This document shows positions 1 to 10,886 of a stretch of DNA of 64,000 nucleotides, piece after piece. The notes beneath the pieces are model-generated. The model was not told the origin of the DNA. It ran no database searches and was given only the letters and a program-made list of their open reading frames with translations. The stretch comes from Agapetus fuscipes (Eukaryota; Arthropoda; Insecta; Trichoptera; Glossosomatidae), in NCBI GenBank assembly GCA_951799405.1, contig OX637339.1, positions 10,354,001-10,418,000 on the forward strand. The letters run 5' to 3'. Within the stretch, counting starts at the first letter, position 1. Each line of letters opens with the position of its first letter. The translations under genes were made by a program, and so were the position numbers.

Positions 1-16
1 AAACAAAGTCTACTTT

Positions 17-110
17 CTTCCACTTGTCGTATGCCACATGCGACTTCTTTGAGAAAAACGCGGCAAGAAGTCACACTATATGTTTATCTTAGTTGCATTT
101 TTTTGCGTAG
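17..110 (+). mobile_element. SINE-A, 3' part
   Basis: Matches the last ~95 bp of SINE-A: the gccacatgcgac block, the cggcaagaagt..acactatatg block and the terminal ttagttgc plus T-run. The tRNA-like head and body are missing. Confidence 0.8.
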
Positions 111-480
111 GTGGAACTGTTGAAGGAGGGCGCTGTTGTGATAGATATAAGTGTCTACAAACTGATAAAATCAATGGGCGCATACGTACCTACATTTTTT
201 TTTACAAAATACTCCTAATGAGATATAGCTTACAGCCTTGAAGCATACTATGGGACACAACTGTCAGCCAGACCTGTCAAGTCAAAAACAACAGAACACT
301 TATATTCATGGCCCATGGGAAATCCAACGTTTTATTGTTTTTTCTATCTTGCATTTCGACACCCAATAACAAAATTGTGGCAGTAAAAATTTTTTTTTTA
401 TCGAAGATCAATAACTATTTATCGCGTTGCAATTTGATGGTTGAACCTATTGATTTTCACAGATAATGAAATATCATTAC
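111..480. other. Unassigned AT-rich stretch
   Basis: No coding-like frame, splice-flanked exon or window repeat was recognised here; short A/T runs only. Confidence 0.5.
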
Positions 481-648
481 GTCAACCACTTAACTTACAG
501 TCAGGGTACCAACTCCTGTTTCTTGTGAAGGCTGAGTAAATTTTTCGGTATTTTTGAGAACACCAGACGGGAAATCATTCATCTTTGGTGGGGTTCGAAC
601 GCTAGCCCTCTGGCTTTGAACACAATCGTTCTGCCAACTGAGCTATTA
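480..648 (-). mobile_element. SINE-A, head and middle
   Basis: On the minus strand the copy starts with a recognisable A box (aatagctcagttggcagaa) and B box (ggttcgaac..), followed by the ccgtctggtgtt..cctt..acaagaaa body. The 3' third is missing or badly decayed. Confidence 0.75.
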
Positions 649-1212
649 AAAACTAACAAATTAAAAATTGTGCTTAGTTCATTGTACTATTTGATAAAAA
701 AAAATGCTTGTGAAATAGTTACATTGTCCACACAGTTAACTGTTTTATTAAAATTTTTACCCTCCTTGATATTTAAAAATAAATGAGTTAGTTTAATATT
801 TTATATTCATTATACTAGGTCCGCCTCTGATTTGAATGAACACAGATACCATTTTCTTTTTGTTCCCACTGTAAAGCTTTGTAAGTTTCTTTCGCTCTAT
901 GAATAGTACCCATGTAGTTCTTTGTGGTCGCCATTTTTATTTCTGTCCGCAAACAAACTCACTTTCCGCTCAAAGCAAAATGCAAATCAAACAAAATAAT
1001 AATTACTTCATACCTACCACATTAATAAAGCAAAATGGAATCGTCTCTTTTGTTTATGGTTCCTGTGTTTCTTTTGTCATAATTTGAATTTGAATTTGGA
1101 ACCATGTTTTAGAACTTTTCCTTTAGAACTACGGATTTTCGAAATTTGAATTTTCCTCTGCGACGAAATGTCACAGTTCCACGTTACTGAGAAAGCAAGT
1201 CTTTAGACTTTT
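649..1212. other. Unassigned AT-rich stretch
   Basis: Contains a short gaattt triplicate near 1084-1100. No gene or repeat family recognised. Confidence 0.45.
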
Positions 1213-1316
1213 CTAAGTGGTTGGCGTAGGGCCGGCCCCCTTACCTGTAAAAAATAGGTTCCACTCGCCACATGTGAAGCAAGAAGTTGCACTATATGTG
1301 TAGCTTATTTGCGTTA
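1213..1316 (+). mobile_element. SINE-A, 3' part
   Basis: Begins in the aagtggttggcg block, passes the ggccggcccccttacctg box and ends at tagcttatttgcg. The bases between the cacatg block and gcaagaagt are deleted. Confidence 0.82.
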
Positions 1317-1954
1317 TGCATGGAGTGAGTGAGGAATGTCGAGGAGATGAAAGAAGTGTGCACAGACAGAAAAATGTAGAGATACATTTGCAGAGGTAGT
1401 GACCACCCATAGCGGAATGGCGGCTAGATACAGCTACAAGAGTGTTTATAATCACAGCTTTATATCAATAACATGAAAAAACTTTGCTTCCAAATAAACA
1501 TCAGTACTTTTTCCGGGAAAACTTCTTTACTTTGAAAAAAATAACTCCGTATTCATAAGTAACGTTTTTTTTCACTTTATACCACAAATGTAACATATTT
1601 TCCGAAACCCCTCATACCCGCCACAGACCGTCATGTATGCTTGACATTTCTGCATGTTTAATGTCAACAATCAACATGAAATTCTTTCTGCGGCCAGAGC
1701 CTCGTCAGAGTTACCAACAGTTCTTCCTATCCTTGCAATCTTCTTTCAATTCATTTTTATCTATCAACTTTTCATATATTTCATTATTTTAAATTCATTC
1801 TTTGACAATTACAACAAATGGAGGTACATAGATTCAGAATTTTTTTGAATTTGGAACTTTTGCTCGGCGAGCATAATTCAGACTTGTATGGGAATGCCGT
1901 CTTAGCAAATAATAACAATACCTATGTCTACAACTTTACAACTTACTACAATTT
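1317..1954. other. Unassigned AT-rich stretch
   Basis: No host exon seen. A tttgaatttggaactttt string near 1845 recurs at 9050, 46870 and 46980, so part of it may be an old repeat. Confidence 0.4.
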
Positions 1955-2030
1955 TAGAGGGCTCTTGAGGTGTGATACGCATAAAAACGGCGCTCACCAA
2001 ATAAATCATCCTAATATTATTATTATATCT
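1955..2030 (+). mobile_element. SINE-B, 3' fragment
   Basis: Carries the SINE-B terminal block: gagggctcttgaggtgtga, then the gcgctcaccaaataaatcat end and a short attattatta tail. Confidence 0.82.
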
Positions 2031-2503
2031 GTTTGCCTTTTCCCAAGCAATTCGGCCAGGTGACGATACAATTTTGCCTATTTCAATTTACGCGCGGAAC
2101 TCATAACAGATTGAAATATCTGAATCAACAAAATAAACAACGGAATTATAAAATGTGAACACGTCATATCAGAGAGTTGAAACTGTCAATAAAAATAATT
2201 TCCTAGACATTCTTCACTTTTTTTGTTTGTTAGTAATTCCTATTAAGATTTCTGGCATGCAACCACAGTGGTTTCACGCAAAAGTGTCACTTTTGGATGG
2301 TCATTGGTATCAGGTGCTATAGAGCCATAACTTTTATTTGATAGACTCGTCTGTGGGGCGGTATGAGGCTGTAGATTATGTCTGTGGAGCTATTTTGGAC
2401 GCAGCGCAGATCTTGGGGGCTGAAACTTGATAAATCGTCGGAGGGCTCTTCTGGAAATATGGGTTAAATGGACGGGCAAAATGTAATGCTTTTTAAAATG
2501 TTC
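2031..2503. other. Unassigned sequence
   Basis: No recognisable feature; base composition is ordinary for the window. Confidence 0.4.
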
Positions 2504-2711
2504 ATATAATCTAAGTTGCTAAGATTCATATTAAATATATGCCCACAATGTGTTTTTACAAAATAAAAATTAAAGTCACAAATTTAATGAACATAAGCAG
2601 TGTAACTCTTGCTGAACGTTCCATGAAACAGAGGTGACACGGGTGACACTGTATAAAAAAATATTTTTTACATTATGCGTAGTCAGCTTAATACCAACCC
2701 ATAAGTCAAGG
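2504..2711 (-). mobile_element. LD copy, moderately diverged
   Basis: Runs from ataatctaagttgc (tail side) to aacccataagtcaagga (5' side). The central gcagacac.. block is shortened. Confidence 0.8.
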
Positions 2712-2744
2712 AACATTTTTGATTCATATTCATAATCATAGTCG

Positions 2745-2937
2745 GTGTCACATGACCGATGTTCTTAGCGTAATTAGAATAGAATAACGCTGGTTCAATC
2801 CCCACCTGGGTCGCTTGACCATAACATCGACCCTGGTTCAACAGATGCCATTGCATGCACACAAGCTTCTGCTTTCATATGAAGACAACTGGCCAGGAAA
2901 AATGTATTGGTGAATTGCATTCCTCTTCACAAATCTA
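2745..2937 (+). mobile_element. SINE-C copy
   Basis: A weak tRNA-like B box (ctggttcaatccccacc) is followed by the family landmark ccctggttcaacagatg and the end ggtgaattgcattcctctt. Landmarks recur at 14.7, 58.3 and (reverse) 28.8 kb. The A box is not clear. Confidence 0.55.
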
Positions 2938-3142
2938 TTTTAAAAAAATGCATGCCCACAAACAGACACATGTAAGTTCACGCTTACACATGTGTACCTA
3001 CTCAAAAATGAAAATCCAAATCTAACAAGAACACAAACCCTGCAACTCTTGGTGAACGTTTCATGAAACAGGAGTGACATTTTCACAGGGTAAATTTTTT
3101 CACAGTGAGTGTGGTCAGCCTCATACCAACCTATACGTGAAG
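2938..3142 (-). mobile_element. LD copy
   Basis: Shows gcatgcccacaaacagacac, the ccctgcaactcttgg block and cagcctcataccaacctat. It sits directly beside the SINE-C copy, whose end it abuts. Confidence 0.85.
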
Positions 3143-3322
3143 GCACAAAATAATTAAATAAATATAAGTATGTACAGCAAATAATAACTCAACCACTAAA
3201 TCTCTTTTCATAATTGTGTAGGTAACTACCAGTTTATTTTACTTGTTTACTGGCAATAAGAAAATGTGTGCGAGGGGTATGATGTTTATTTGTAAAACTG
3301 GATTCTGTTAGTCACTTCACAA

Positions 3323-3489
3323 CTCTGTACCGTAAGTATAGAACTTCGCGTAAATTCCCTCGATCGTGTAAATAGAAAATAATGCCAGAAAACTAAATCA
3401 CTCACAAGGGGTGCTGCTGTTTCTCATGTTTATTGTCCATTTACGCGATCGAGGGGAATTCACGCAATGTTTTATACTGGAGTTACAGA
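3323..3489. mobile_element. FB1 fold-back MITE
   Basis: Almost palindromic. The left arm runs ctgtacc..gcgtaaattccctcgatcg and the right arm mirrors it (cgatcgaggggaattcacgc..gttacag). An aggggtg-type core separates the arms. About 55-bp arms, ~165 bp in all; no target-site duplication was evident. Confidence 0.72.
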
Positions 3490-3575
3490 TATCATGAGAA
3501 CTCATCTACCGTAGTTCTCTCCCACATTTTCAGGTAGGTATACATACAGGTGTTAACCCCTTATCTACCGAAAGA

Positions 3576-3799
3576 AACGCAACTAAGCTATACATATAGT
3601 GTAACTTATTGTCAGCGTTATCTCCGAAGGGTTCGCATGTGACGATTCGGGACCTAATTATTTTAAGGGTCTCACGGCAACCACATCAGTTGAAGTAAAA
3701 GTTTCCCAGCTCCCTAGGGGCTCATTCTCATTTCTTGTGAAGGCTGAGAAAACCTGTCCGGTATTTATTTTTGTTTGAAATAAACACCGAAACAGGGAA
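3576..3799 (-). mobile_element. SINE-A lacking its tRNA head
   Basis: Minus-strand copy from the body (tccctgtttcggtgtttatt) to the 3' end (tatatgtatagcttagttgc). It stops where the head should begin, next to the L2-like fragment. Confidence 0.85.
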
Positions 3800-3854
3800 A
3801 AGAGTTTTTCTATAACGATAAAAAAATAAATGTTTTTAGTACAGCAAAATTTAA

Positions 3855-4228
3855 TAATGATGATGATGATGATTTGATATAGCGCCATTTCGTGAAGATT
3901 ATCACTCCAAGGGCGCTTTCTGTGCAATCGCTGCGAAGTAGTGTGTCTTGAGGGATGTCTTGAGGTTTTCCCTGGATTTCGATACTCGAACTTCCGGTGG
4001 CAGCTTGTTCCACGAAGAGGGACCCGCAACAGCAAACGCACGATTGCCGAACACAGTGGTTAATCTCCTGGCTGGCTCGCTCACCAACGTTGAGCCCCTC
4101 TCTGCCGAACGCAGCGTCAGTATAACTCTCTCCTGTAAATCCTTTAGGTGCACTAGTTCCTGCAAGTACTCCGGAGCCATTCCTTGCAGAGCGTTGAACA
4201 CCATGAGGTTTCACTTTATAATTTTCCA
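3855..4228 (-). pseudogene. L2-like LINE, RT C-terminal tail and 3' end
   Basis: The translation includes GMAPEYLQELV and, later, FGNRAFAVAGPSSWNKLPPE. This matches the conserved region after the reverse transcriptase in L2/CR1-group non-LTR elements (usually A.YL.L ... R.F...GP..WN.LP). It ends in a short inverted repeat built on agcgcc/ggcgct and a (TCA)n tail read on the minus strand. The endonuclease and RT core are absent, as expected from 5' truncation. Open frames on the opposite strand across this stretch are shadows. Confidence 0.8.
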
Positions 4229-4988
4229 AGAATAAAGTAAAAGGTTTATTTTAAAAATAATCAACATCTTGTAAAGGCAGTGCCTTGTAGTGCTAGCCAT
4301 TGTCTCTGTTGGACGTCATCTCTTCGGTGAGTGGAATACATACATACCCCATCCTTACTCCAAATATCCATATTAAAAAAAAAGTCTAATAGCCTCAGCG
4401 ATATCCGACTTTATCCGTTCATCTCCTAAGGGTATGTTTGACAGATCTAGCTGACAGTTATGTCTGATGTATGCTTTAATTTCGTAAGTTAGTTTCGGCT
4501 CCACTTATATTACAATGGTTGTACACGCCTTTGCTCTGGTTATGTGTAAACGCAAGCTTTATACTTATGCTAGGGACTAGTGAGAACAGGTGGAGGGGAA
4601 GACTGCGGACAGCATTGAGTAATAACATAGAGGAGTAGAAACTAACTTACTGCATTGATACATACTAAATAATACATTTGTCTCCAGCCCTGTCAAACGT
4701 CGCAGGGGTGTATTAATAAGAAATAAACCACTGATTTCGTTGTAACATCCCTTTCATAACGCTTTAATGCCTTAATGCTTTTTAAATTTAAAATTCGAAG
4801 ATTTATATCGAATGCGTGCCATGCTCGGACTGATCTGGCAGCCATTTAAATTCACAATGTTGTCAACTTTCTTGAAACATTTTTACATTCGGCCGGTTTT
4901 TTTTTGTACACATGGAAATGTAACTGTGAAGTTTTTTGTTCCCTTTCTTACTAAGGACCATTGTCGCAAGTAAGTTGAAACAGACATA
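4229..4988. other. Unassigned; short unidentified open segment on minus strand
   Basis: Around 4385-4510 the minus strand has ~40 codons free of stops with a protein-like composition (for example YIRHNCQLDLSNIPLGDER). I do not recognise the family, and there is no start codon or splice context. It may be a transposase remnant. Confidence 0.3.
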
Positions 4989-4999
4989 CAGGGTGGCGC

Positions 5000-5415
5000 G
5001 TGGCAGACGCGTGGATTTTATTTTACGCAGTTTTGAAAAAACAGGCAAATTGCGTCCCTCACACTCCAAACACTGAGAAAGCCTTTTTTTTTTAAGTTTT
5101 CGTGCACTCTTTGAAGTATTGCCACAGGAATTTCGTCGATTTGAGAAAGAATTTTGTTTTTGATGGTTTTTAAGGTCTTGGGACGATCGTTTTATACTAA
5201 AGATTGTAGGTATGTTCTCAGAGAGAAATCACAAGGGGCCAAATCAGGCTAGCGCTCCGGTCAATTCAAATCGCCTCTAAGAAAGATGAGGCGCCGGAGG
5301 AATCTATCTCGCAAAATAACCCTAGCTTTGTGGACTGTGGCTCGATCCAGCTGAAACCAGACGTCTTCTAACTCCATACCTTCCAACTGAGGCAAGAAAA
5401 AATCCTGGATCATGC
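5000..5415 (-). pseudogene. DDE transposase C-terminal half, broken
   Basis: Decoding the minus strand gives VWFQLDRATVHKAR, a region ending FLRGDLN, then PDLAPCDFSLRTYLQSLV and, later, LSQCLECEGRNLP. The order D-G/R-A-T-x-H, RGD.NWP, S.DL.P.D.FLW.YL and RL..C is characteristic of IS630/Tc1/mariner-superfamily transposases in insects. Within the string the expected Trp after RGDLN is a stop, and two further stops and a frameshift follow. The gene is therefore dead. The N-terminal DNA-binding part is absent, replaced by LINE sequence. Confidence 0.8.
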
Positions 5416-5439
5416 TAAGGTAACTGTAGCTCTGTCGCC

Positions 5440-5800
5440 ATTCCGCTAGGGGTGGTCACATTCTTTTGTACCTTAACTTTCACATCCTCTTTCAAATTAC
5501 ATTCTTTTTTTACCCATTCATTCCTAACTCTATCCCTCGAGTTTTTCCTGTCATGCTTCTCAAATGCTTCATTTCCACCGTACATACTTTACTCATTTCG
5601 CTATCGTTCACTGTCCATGCTTCACTTCCATACATCAAAGTGGGTAACAATATGCCATTGTGTACCGCCATTTTCAGATCCATCGTCAATCGCTTGTTCT
5701 TTGCTATTCTTCCTATTGCACCGACCACTTGCTTTCCCTTACACATAAGGTAACGCGTAAAAATGGCTGCAACCGCTCGATCATTTTTTTTTTCAAATAA
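5440..5800 (-). pseudogene. LD-LINE RT thumb fragment nested in mariner
   Basis: The translation includes LPTLMYGSEAWTV and VEMKHLRSMTGKTR, the post-RT 'YG.E.W...E...LR...G.TR' region of non-LTR elements. It continues into KKECNLKEDVKVKVQK, which resembles KECGIKENMRKKVQK at 54.5 kb. That places it in the same LINE family as LD, truncated before the RWFGH region. It lies inside the mariner element. Confidence 0.78.
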
Positions 5801-5944
5801 AGTATGGTCCAAAATTTTGATTCCCAATCAATATCAACGGACCACTTCATTGTAGCGACTTACGACGCGTGGGAAGTAAATTTCCTTTCCCCCTCTTTCG
5901 ACAATTGTTTCCTCAAATCCATACGTCTACCGCGCGCCACCCTG

Positions 5945-6340
5945 TATTGTGTCTATTTTCGTTAAAATATTTTCTAGTCCCCGGATATGATATCATATAT
6001 CAATGGTGGAGAGAGTGTGTGGAGGATGATACCGTGGAGAGAGTGTGTGGAGGGATTGGCACTTGAGAGATGTATGGGTGCTCGGCCCATTTGTTATCCC
6101 AGACCGGGCAGATCGCAGAGTAAATATTTTGTAAGAAGTTTAAATATAGCTGGCAACTACTAAAGACGATATAAAATAACACCTAGGCAATAATTAATAT
6201 ATTTGCCATAGGAAGCAGACAAGTTGAGGTATCAATTGTGGATGGATTCAAAAGATTGATGATAATTATTAAATAGGAGTTGTAGGATTACACGGCCGGT
6301 TGATGATCCTAGAGAGTTGTTTTCCGGGATCTGTTGCCGT
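5945..6340. other. Unassigned; short tandem repeat
   Basis: A ~20-bp unit (gtggagagagtgtgtggagg) occurs twice at 6005-6052. Otherwise nothing recognised. Confidence 0.45.
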
Positions 6341-6570
6341 GGCCGGTCTTACGACAGTTACTTAACCTGCAGTAGGGGTTTCCAGGTTCCCGAGGGGGCT
6401 GGTTTTTATTAATTGTGAAGGTGGGCTAAGCCTTGTTAGTATTTTTATTTTTGGGTTAGTAAAAAACACCGCAATGGGAAATCGTTTGTGACACGGTTGG
6501 TGGAAATCGAACCTTAGTTCTGCGGTATGGAAAGCAAGCACTCTTCCAATTATTGAGCTGTCGACCGGAC
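6341..6570 (-). mobile_element. SINE-A, diverged
   Basis: On the minus strand it begins at the head (gtccggtcgacagctca) and extends to the ggccgg box. The B box has decayed to ggttcgatttcc. The 3' ~90 bp are missing. Confidence 0.83.
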
Positions 6571-6690
6571 AGTCATAACTTATGGCGGATTAAACATTAC
6601 AAAACTGTACGGAAAATTAAGCTTCTGCTACCAACCAATAGATGATATTGAAATTGTTAAGACTTCATTTAAAAATAAAAATTCTATACT

Positions 6691-6949
6691 AAATCGCATT
6701 GTCCCTAAAGAGATCGCATTTGGCGAGTGGAAACTATTCATTTTCACAGGTGCGGGGGCCGGCTTTACTCCAACCACCTCACAAGTAGTTTTACGTGCTG
6801 CGGGAGGAGGGGAAAACCCTTGCCGGTTATATTTATTTAAAAAAAAACACAGCAACGGGAAATCATTTCTGACACCCTTGGTGAGGATCGAACCCTTGCC
6901 CACTTGCTTTGAACAGAAGCGTTCTACCAACTGAGCTATCGACTGGACT
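6691..6949 (-). mobile_element. SINE-A, diverged
   Basis: The head (tagctcagttggtagaacg) and body are present, with an altered gaggggctggt block and A-rich insertion. Opposite 3' markers reach gatcgcattt. Confidence 0.83.
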
Positions 6950-7177
6950 AGTTCGGGTAAAATAAACTCGTTTTAGTGGATTATATTAGAAGTTCGGAAC
7001 CCTTTTTGCAGGTGAACAATGTTTTTCACTTTGTTAGTAAGTAGGCCCTTACACTCCTGGGAAATTATCTGTAGATGGAAGATTAAGTGACTCGAAAAAT
7101 CTATTTAACAAAATACAAACGTAAAGATAAAACAAAAACTTTCTTTATAAGAAAAGAAGACCTCCTAATCTATATTC

Positions 7178-7470
7178 TTTAATCTAAGTTGCAAAGATAT
7201 ATTGTAATTTAAGGCTTATATTCATTGCATGCCCACAAGCAGACACATGCTGCATGTGTACATACAAAATAAACCAAACCCCAGATGAACATAAACTTTG
7301 CAACGCATTACAGTCGTAAAATGCTGTACAAATTTGGTTTACATTTGCCAATGCCACCCTGGTTTAGTAAGGCGGCAGGAGTTGCAAGTTTTATGGGATC
7401 ACATGGGCAAAGTAAATAATATTTCACAGTGTGTGTAGTCAGCCTCATACCAACTTGATAGTCAAGGAAA
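7178..7470 (-). mobile_element. LD copy with internal extra sequence
   Basis: Both ends are present (aatctaagttgcaaagat ... agtcaaggaa). About 50 bp between the ttgcaac and gatgaac-side blocks do not match other copies. Confidence 0.78.
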
Positions 7471-8080
7471 TCATAAATTTTACAATTACAATGACAATAA
7501 AGTTAAATCTTAAATGCATTTTTTACCACATGCTGCCCACCTTACAGGTACATTTGCCTGTTTGGAATGTCCGCCCCTGCTATGTTGCCATGAAGTGCCT
7601 TGGCGTTTAGTTTGTTTGGGAGATATTTGCGCCGGTTGGAAGAGGTGACAGGATTTGCATTTTGATAGACAATGAAGTCGCCTATGTGGCTGAGTGTACA
7701 CACTGTACAGTTCACAAGGAGTTAGTAGAAAATACTAACGTTGTAACAAGATAGCCGGGTAAGAACTTGTTTTTAAACTTACTCAAAAATATTCTGTGTT
7801 TTATGAGACATACTAGCAGTACCCGGCGTGTTTCACTACGCCATTTGGGCATGTGGTATCAATTTTTTTCTACAGATAAAAGAGGAAACAACAGGATCAA
7901 AAAAAAAGTGTGCTAATCGGAATCAAGCTTCACACAATTTATCTCTAGGTTAATCTTCCCGTTTTCTAAAAAAAAAGGTCTAGGTACAACTGTTAAGCAG
8001 CAGAGCCAAGCATAGGGAAAATCGATTGCGGTGCTCCATTTATATTTAAGATAAAAAAAATCGGCTATGTAACGTCACTC
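7471..8080. other. Unassigned
   Basis: A cagtacccggcgtgtttc string at ~7815 is the kind of motif seen near 3' ends of RTE-like elements, but no flank confirms it. No gene recognised. Confidence 0.35.
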
Positions 8081-8333
8081 ATCTAATCTATTCTAAGTTG
8101 CATGGATATAATTGTTACATTTGGAATTCACATTAAGTGCATGCCCACAAGCAGACACGTATAAGTTCACACTTGCACATTCTGCGTGTGAACCTACAAC
8201 ATAAAAACCCAAATCTCAAATGAACATACACCCTGCAACTCTTTGCTGACCTTCCCTGAAACAGGGGTGACATTGGCAGAGTGAACCATTTTCTATTTAT
8301 AGTTGGTCAGATGCATATTGACCCATACAAGAA
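8081..8333 (-). mobile_element. LD copy, near full length
   Basis: Reads from atctaatctattctaag through gcatgcccacaagcagacac to ttggtcagatgcat. An AT-rich stretch resembling the LD-LINE 3' UTR follows to ~8410. Confidence 0.85.
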
Positions 8334-9083
8334 AAGAATATAAACAATAAATTAAATTTTATAATCATACAATTAAAGAACTAATCTATAAAATTCACTA
8401 TACTCTTTGAGCAAAGTGAAGAAATAAATGTATTTCAAACAATCAGGAATATTTTTCAATGTAACCGCACTGTGAAACGTATGCAGTTGGGGAAAATGCT
8501 TCATACAATATGATGCACTTAAGTGTTTTTTCAACTATCTCCATAAAAGTGTTTAATTTATGTTGAATTTTTGACTCCCTGTCCTGTCTTTATCCCGGCC
8601 AAGTGAATTCACATTTTTTCCCCACATTTAAAATGTGCTCTATCCATTATTTCAATAAGTGAAAGTTTTAGGTAGTGCACACGGAACATTTTCTATTGAC
8701 AACAAAATTGTAAGTCGCACGGCCGGGTTAGGTAAAAGGCAAACATTTTGTTTATCTTGGTTGCTTTGGACCATTGTCAAATAGAAGAAAGACGTTTAAC
8801 CGCCGAGAAAAAAACGATCTTTAAATTTGTGGTGAGTATATAATTTTACAGAAATGCGTTTTTTGAAAAAACAACTATATTATGTATATTTTAATTAAAA
8901 GTATGTTTCAATAAAAGGTTTTAATAATAATAATATATTTCAATATGGTCTTCTAGTTGTGACCTACGAACTTTCGTTTATCGTATTTTTTATAAGTGCG
9001 GGATATAAAAGCTTTCTTACATTTCTAAAATTCAACTTGGAATATTTGAATAACATTTTTTAATTTGGAACTTTTGTCTAGGC
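8334..9083. other. Mostly unassigned; RepH copy at 8715-8815
   Basis: RepH landmarks: ggccgggtt, aaaaggcaaaca.tttttgtt, gttgctt..gacc and ccgagaaaaaa. The rest shows no feature. Confidence 0.5.
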
Positions 9084-9633
9084 CAGGGGTCGGCAACCTT
9101 TTGAGTCGGAAGAGCCAAAAATTACAATTTACATATTTCAAAGTTTTTCCTTGACTTATACGTTGGTATGAGGCTGACCACCCATACTGTAAAAAATGGT
9201 TCACTTTGCCAAAGGCCCTGTTTCAGGGAAGGTCGGCAAGAGTTGCAGGGCTTATGTTCATTTAAGATTGGGTTTTTATATTGTAGTTCCACATGCGGTA
9301 TGTGTGAGCGCGAAATTATGCGTGTCTGCTTATGGGAATGCATTTGATGTGAATCTCAATTGATACATATCTTATTTTGGATTTGGATTTGTAAAGAGCC
9401 ACAAATGTTTTTTTGCCAACAATAAATAGCTTCGATGGGGCGGGGGGAGGGTGGGGGGTGAAAAGCGAGTACAAGTAGCAGAGAGATCGTTAATCGATTC
9501 AGAACGATTTAGTTTTTTTCGATCAGAAGTATAATTCTGTGTTTTTTTTATATTTGCGTATGAAGCTAAAGAGCCGTAACTTCACACCCAAAGAGCCGCG
9601 TGTGGCTGGTGAGCCGCAGGTTGCTTACCCCTA
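9084..9633. mobile_element. hAT-like non-autonomous transposon holding an LD copy
   Basis: The left end caggggtcggcaacctt and the right end (reverse complement aggggtaagcaacctgcgg) form hAT-style inverted repeats, with gagccaaaaa/gagccg subterminal words. The 8-bp flanks (gtctaggc, accaaacc) do not match, so the target duplication has decayed or the ends are misjudged. No transposase is encoded. Confidence 0.68.
9148..9391 (+). mobile_element. LD copy inside hAT-like element
   Basis: Nearly full length from tccttgacttata to ttggatttggattt. It interrupts the hAT-like element, so it is the younger of the two. Confidence 0.88.
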
Positions 9634-9668
9634 ACCAAACCGATATCGATCCCCCATATTTGTAAAAA

Positions 9669-9882
9669 GTCCGGTCTATAGCTTAGTTGGTAGAGTAACT
9701 GCATTCCATGCCGAGATCTCGAGTTAGAATCCCACTGAAGTTGTCAGAAATTATTTCTCGTTTCAGTGTTTATTTCTAACCCAAAATAAAATACCGGCAA
9801 GGCTTACTCAGCCTTCATAAGAAATGAGTGTCAAGCCACTCAGGAGCTGAATAACATCCATTTCAAGTTGGCGTAAAGTAAA
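9669..9882 (+). mobile_element. SINE-A, head and body
   Basis: Starts gtccggtctatagcttag with a B box degraded to agttagaatccc. It stops in the ttggcgtaaa block. It forms the first half of the 649-bp duplicated unit. Confidence 0.85.
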
Positions 9883-9891
9883 AGTTACTGG

Positions 9892-10033
9892 GTTGTTCAT
9901 TTTAGATTTGGATTTTAAATTATGAGTAGGTACACATGCAGCATTTGTAAGCGTGAACTTACATGTGTCTACTTGTGAGCATGCATTTTATATGAATCTT
10001 TAATGTAAATGTATATTTGCAACTAAGATTATG
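9892..10033 (+). mobile_element. LD copy, 3' half, in unit 1
   Basis: Contains acacatgcagcatttgtaag, gtctacttgtgagcatgc and the gcaactaagatta end. Confidence 0.8.
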
Positions 10034-10227
10034 TATTGTAGTTGAATATAATGGTCTTCTTCTATTGGGTGGTTTCAAAATTTACCGACCTCGTTGCTGA
10101 AATATTGAGAATTGAGAACCATTGTTTATTTGATCACCATCAAACTTCACAGGATTCATTCTAAAAATATGTTACATGTTTCCTGAAAATTTCGTCAAAA
10201 TCGGATGAGCGGTTTATGAGTATAGGG

Positions 10228-10310
10228 AACATACATACATACATACATACATACATACATACATACATACATACATACATACATACATACATACATACAT
10301 ACATACATAC
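10228..10310 (+). repeat. (CATA)n microsatellite
   Basis: About 20 uninterrupted CATA units, then a short (CA)n. Confidence 0.97.
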
Positions 10311-10349
10311 ACACACACATCCTTCTTTATAGATATAGATAGATAGATT

Positions 10350-10530
10350 GCATTCCATGCCGAGATCTCGAGTTAGAATCCCACCCTAGTTGTCAGAAAT
10401 TATTTCCCGTTTCAGTGTTTATTTTAAACCCAAAATAAAATACCGGCAAGGCTTACTCAGCCTTCATAAGAAATGAGTGTCAAGCCACTCAGGAGCTGAA
10501 TAACATCCATTTCAAGTTGGCGGAAAGTAA
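10350..10530 (+). mobile_element. SINE-A remnant in unit 2, headless
   Basis: Starts abruptly at gcattccatgccgag, inside the tRNA-like anticodon region. Confidence 0.85.
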
Positions 10531-10540
10531 AAGTTACTGG

Positions 10541-10682
10541 GTTGTTCATTTTAGATTTGGATTTTAAATTATGAGTGGGTACACATGCAGCATTTGTAAG
10601 CGTGAACTTACATGTGTCTACTTGTGAGCATGCATTTTATATGAATCTTTAATGTAAATGTATATTTGCAACTAAGATTATG
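10541..10682 (+). mobile_element. LD copy, 3' half, in unit 2
   Basis: Duplicate of the 9892-10033 copy. Confidence 0.8.
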
Positions 10683-10886
10683 TATTGTAGTTGAATATAA
10701 TGGTCTTCTTCTATTGGGTGGTTTCAAAATTTACCGACCTCGTTGCTGAAATATCGAGAATTGAGAACCACTGTTTATTTGATCACCATCAAACTTCACA
10801 GGATTCGTTCTTAGAATATGTTACATGTTTCCTGAAAATTTCGTCAAAATCGGATGAGCGGTTTATGAGTCTATAGGGGACATACA

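Larger units (their letters stand above)
4989..5944 (-). mobile_element. Tc1/mariner-type transposon, decayed
   Basis: Terminal inverted repeats begin cagggtggcgcg on the left (from 4989) and mirror at cgcgccaccctg on the right (to 5944). About 23 of 28 bp match. TA dinucleotides flank both ends (4987-4988, 5945-5946), as expected for this superfamily. The minus strand carries transposase remnants at 5000-5415, and a LINE fragment occupies much of 5440-5800. Confidence 0.82.

Noticed and set aside
3948..4235. 95-codon + strand open frame
   Set aside because: Opposite strand of the L2-like C-terminal region, which has recognisable motifs.
7815..7840. RTE-like 3' motif as an element
   Set aside because: Single motif (tacccggcgtgtttc) without supporting flanks; left unassigned.
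10161..10358. Open frame encoding repeated MYVC
   Set aside because: Translation of the (CATA)n microsatellite.
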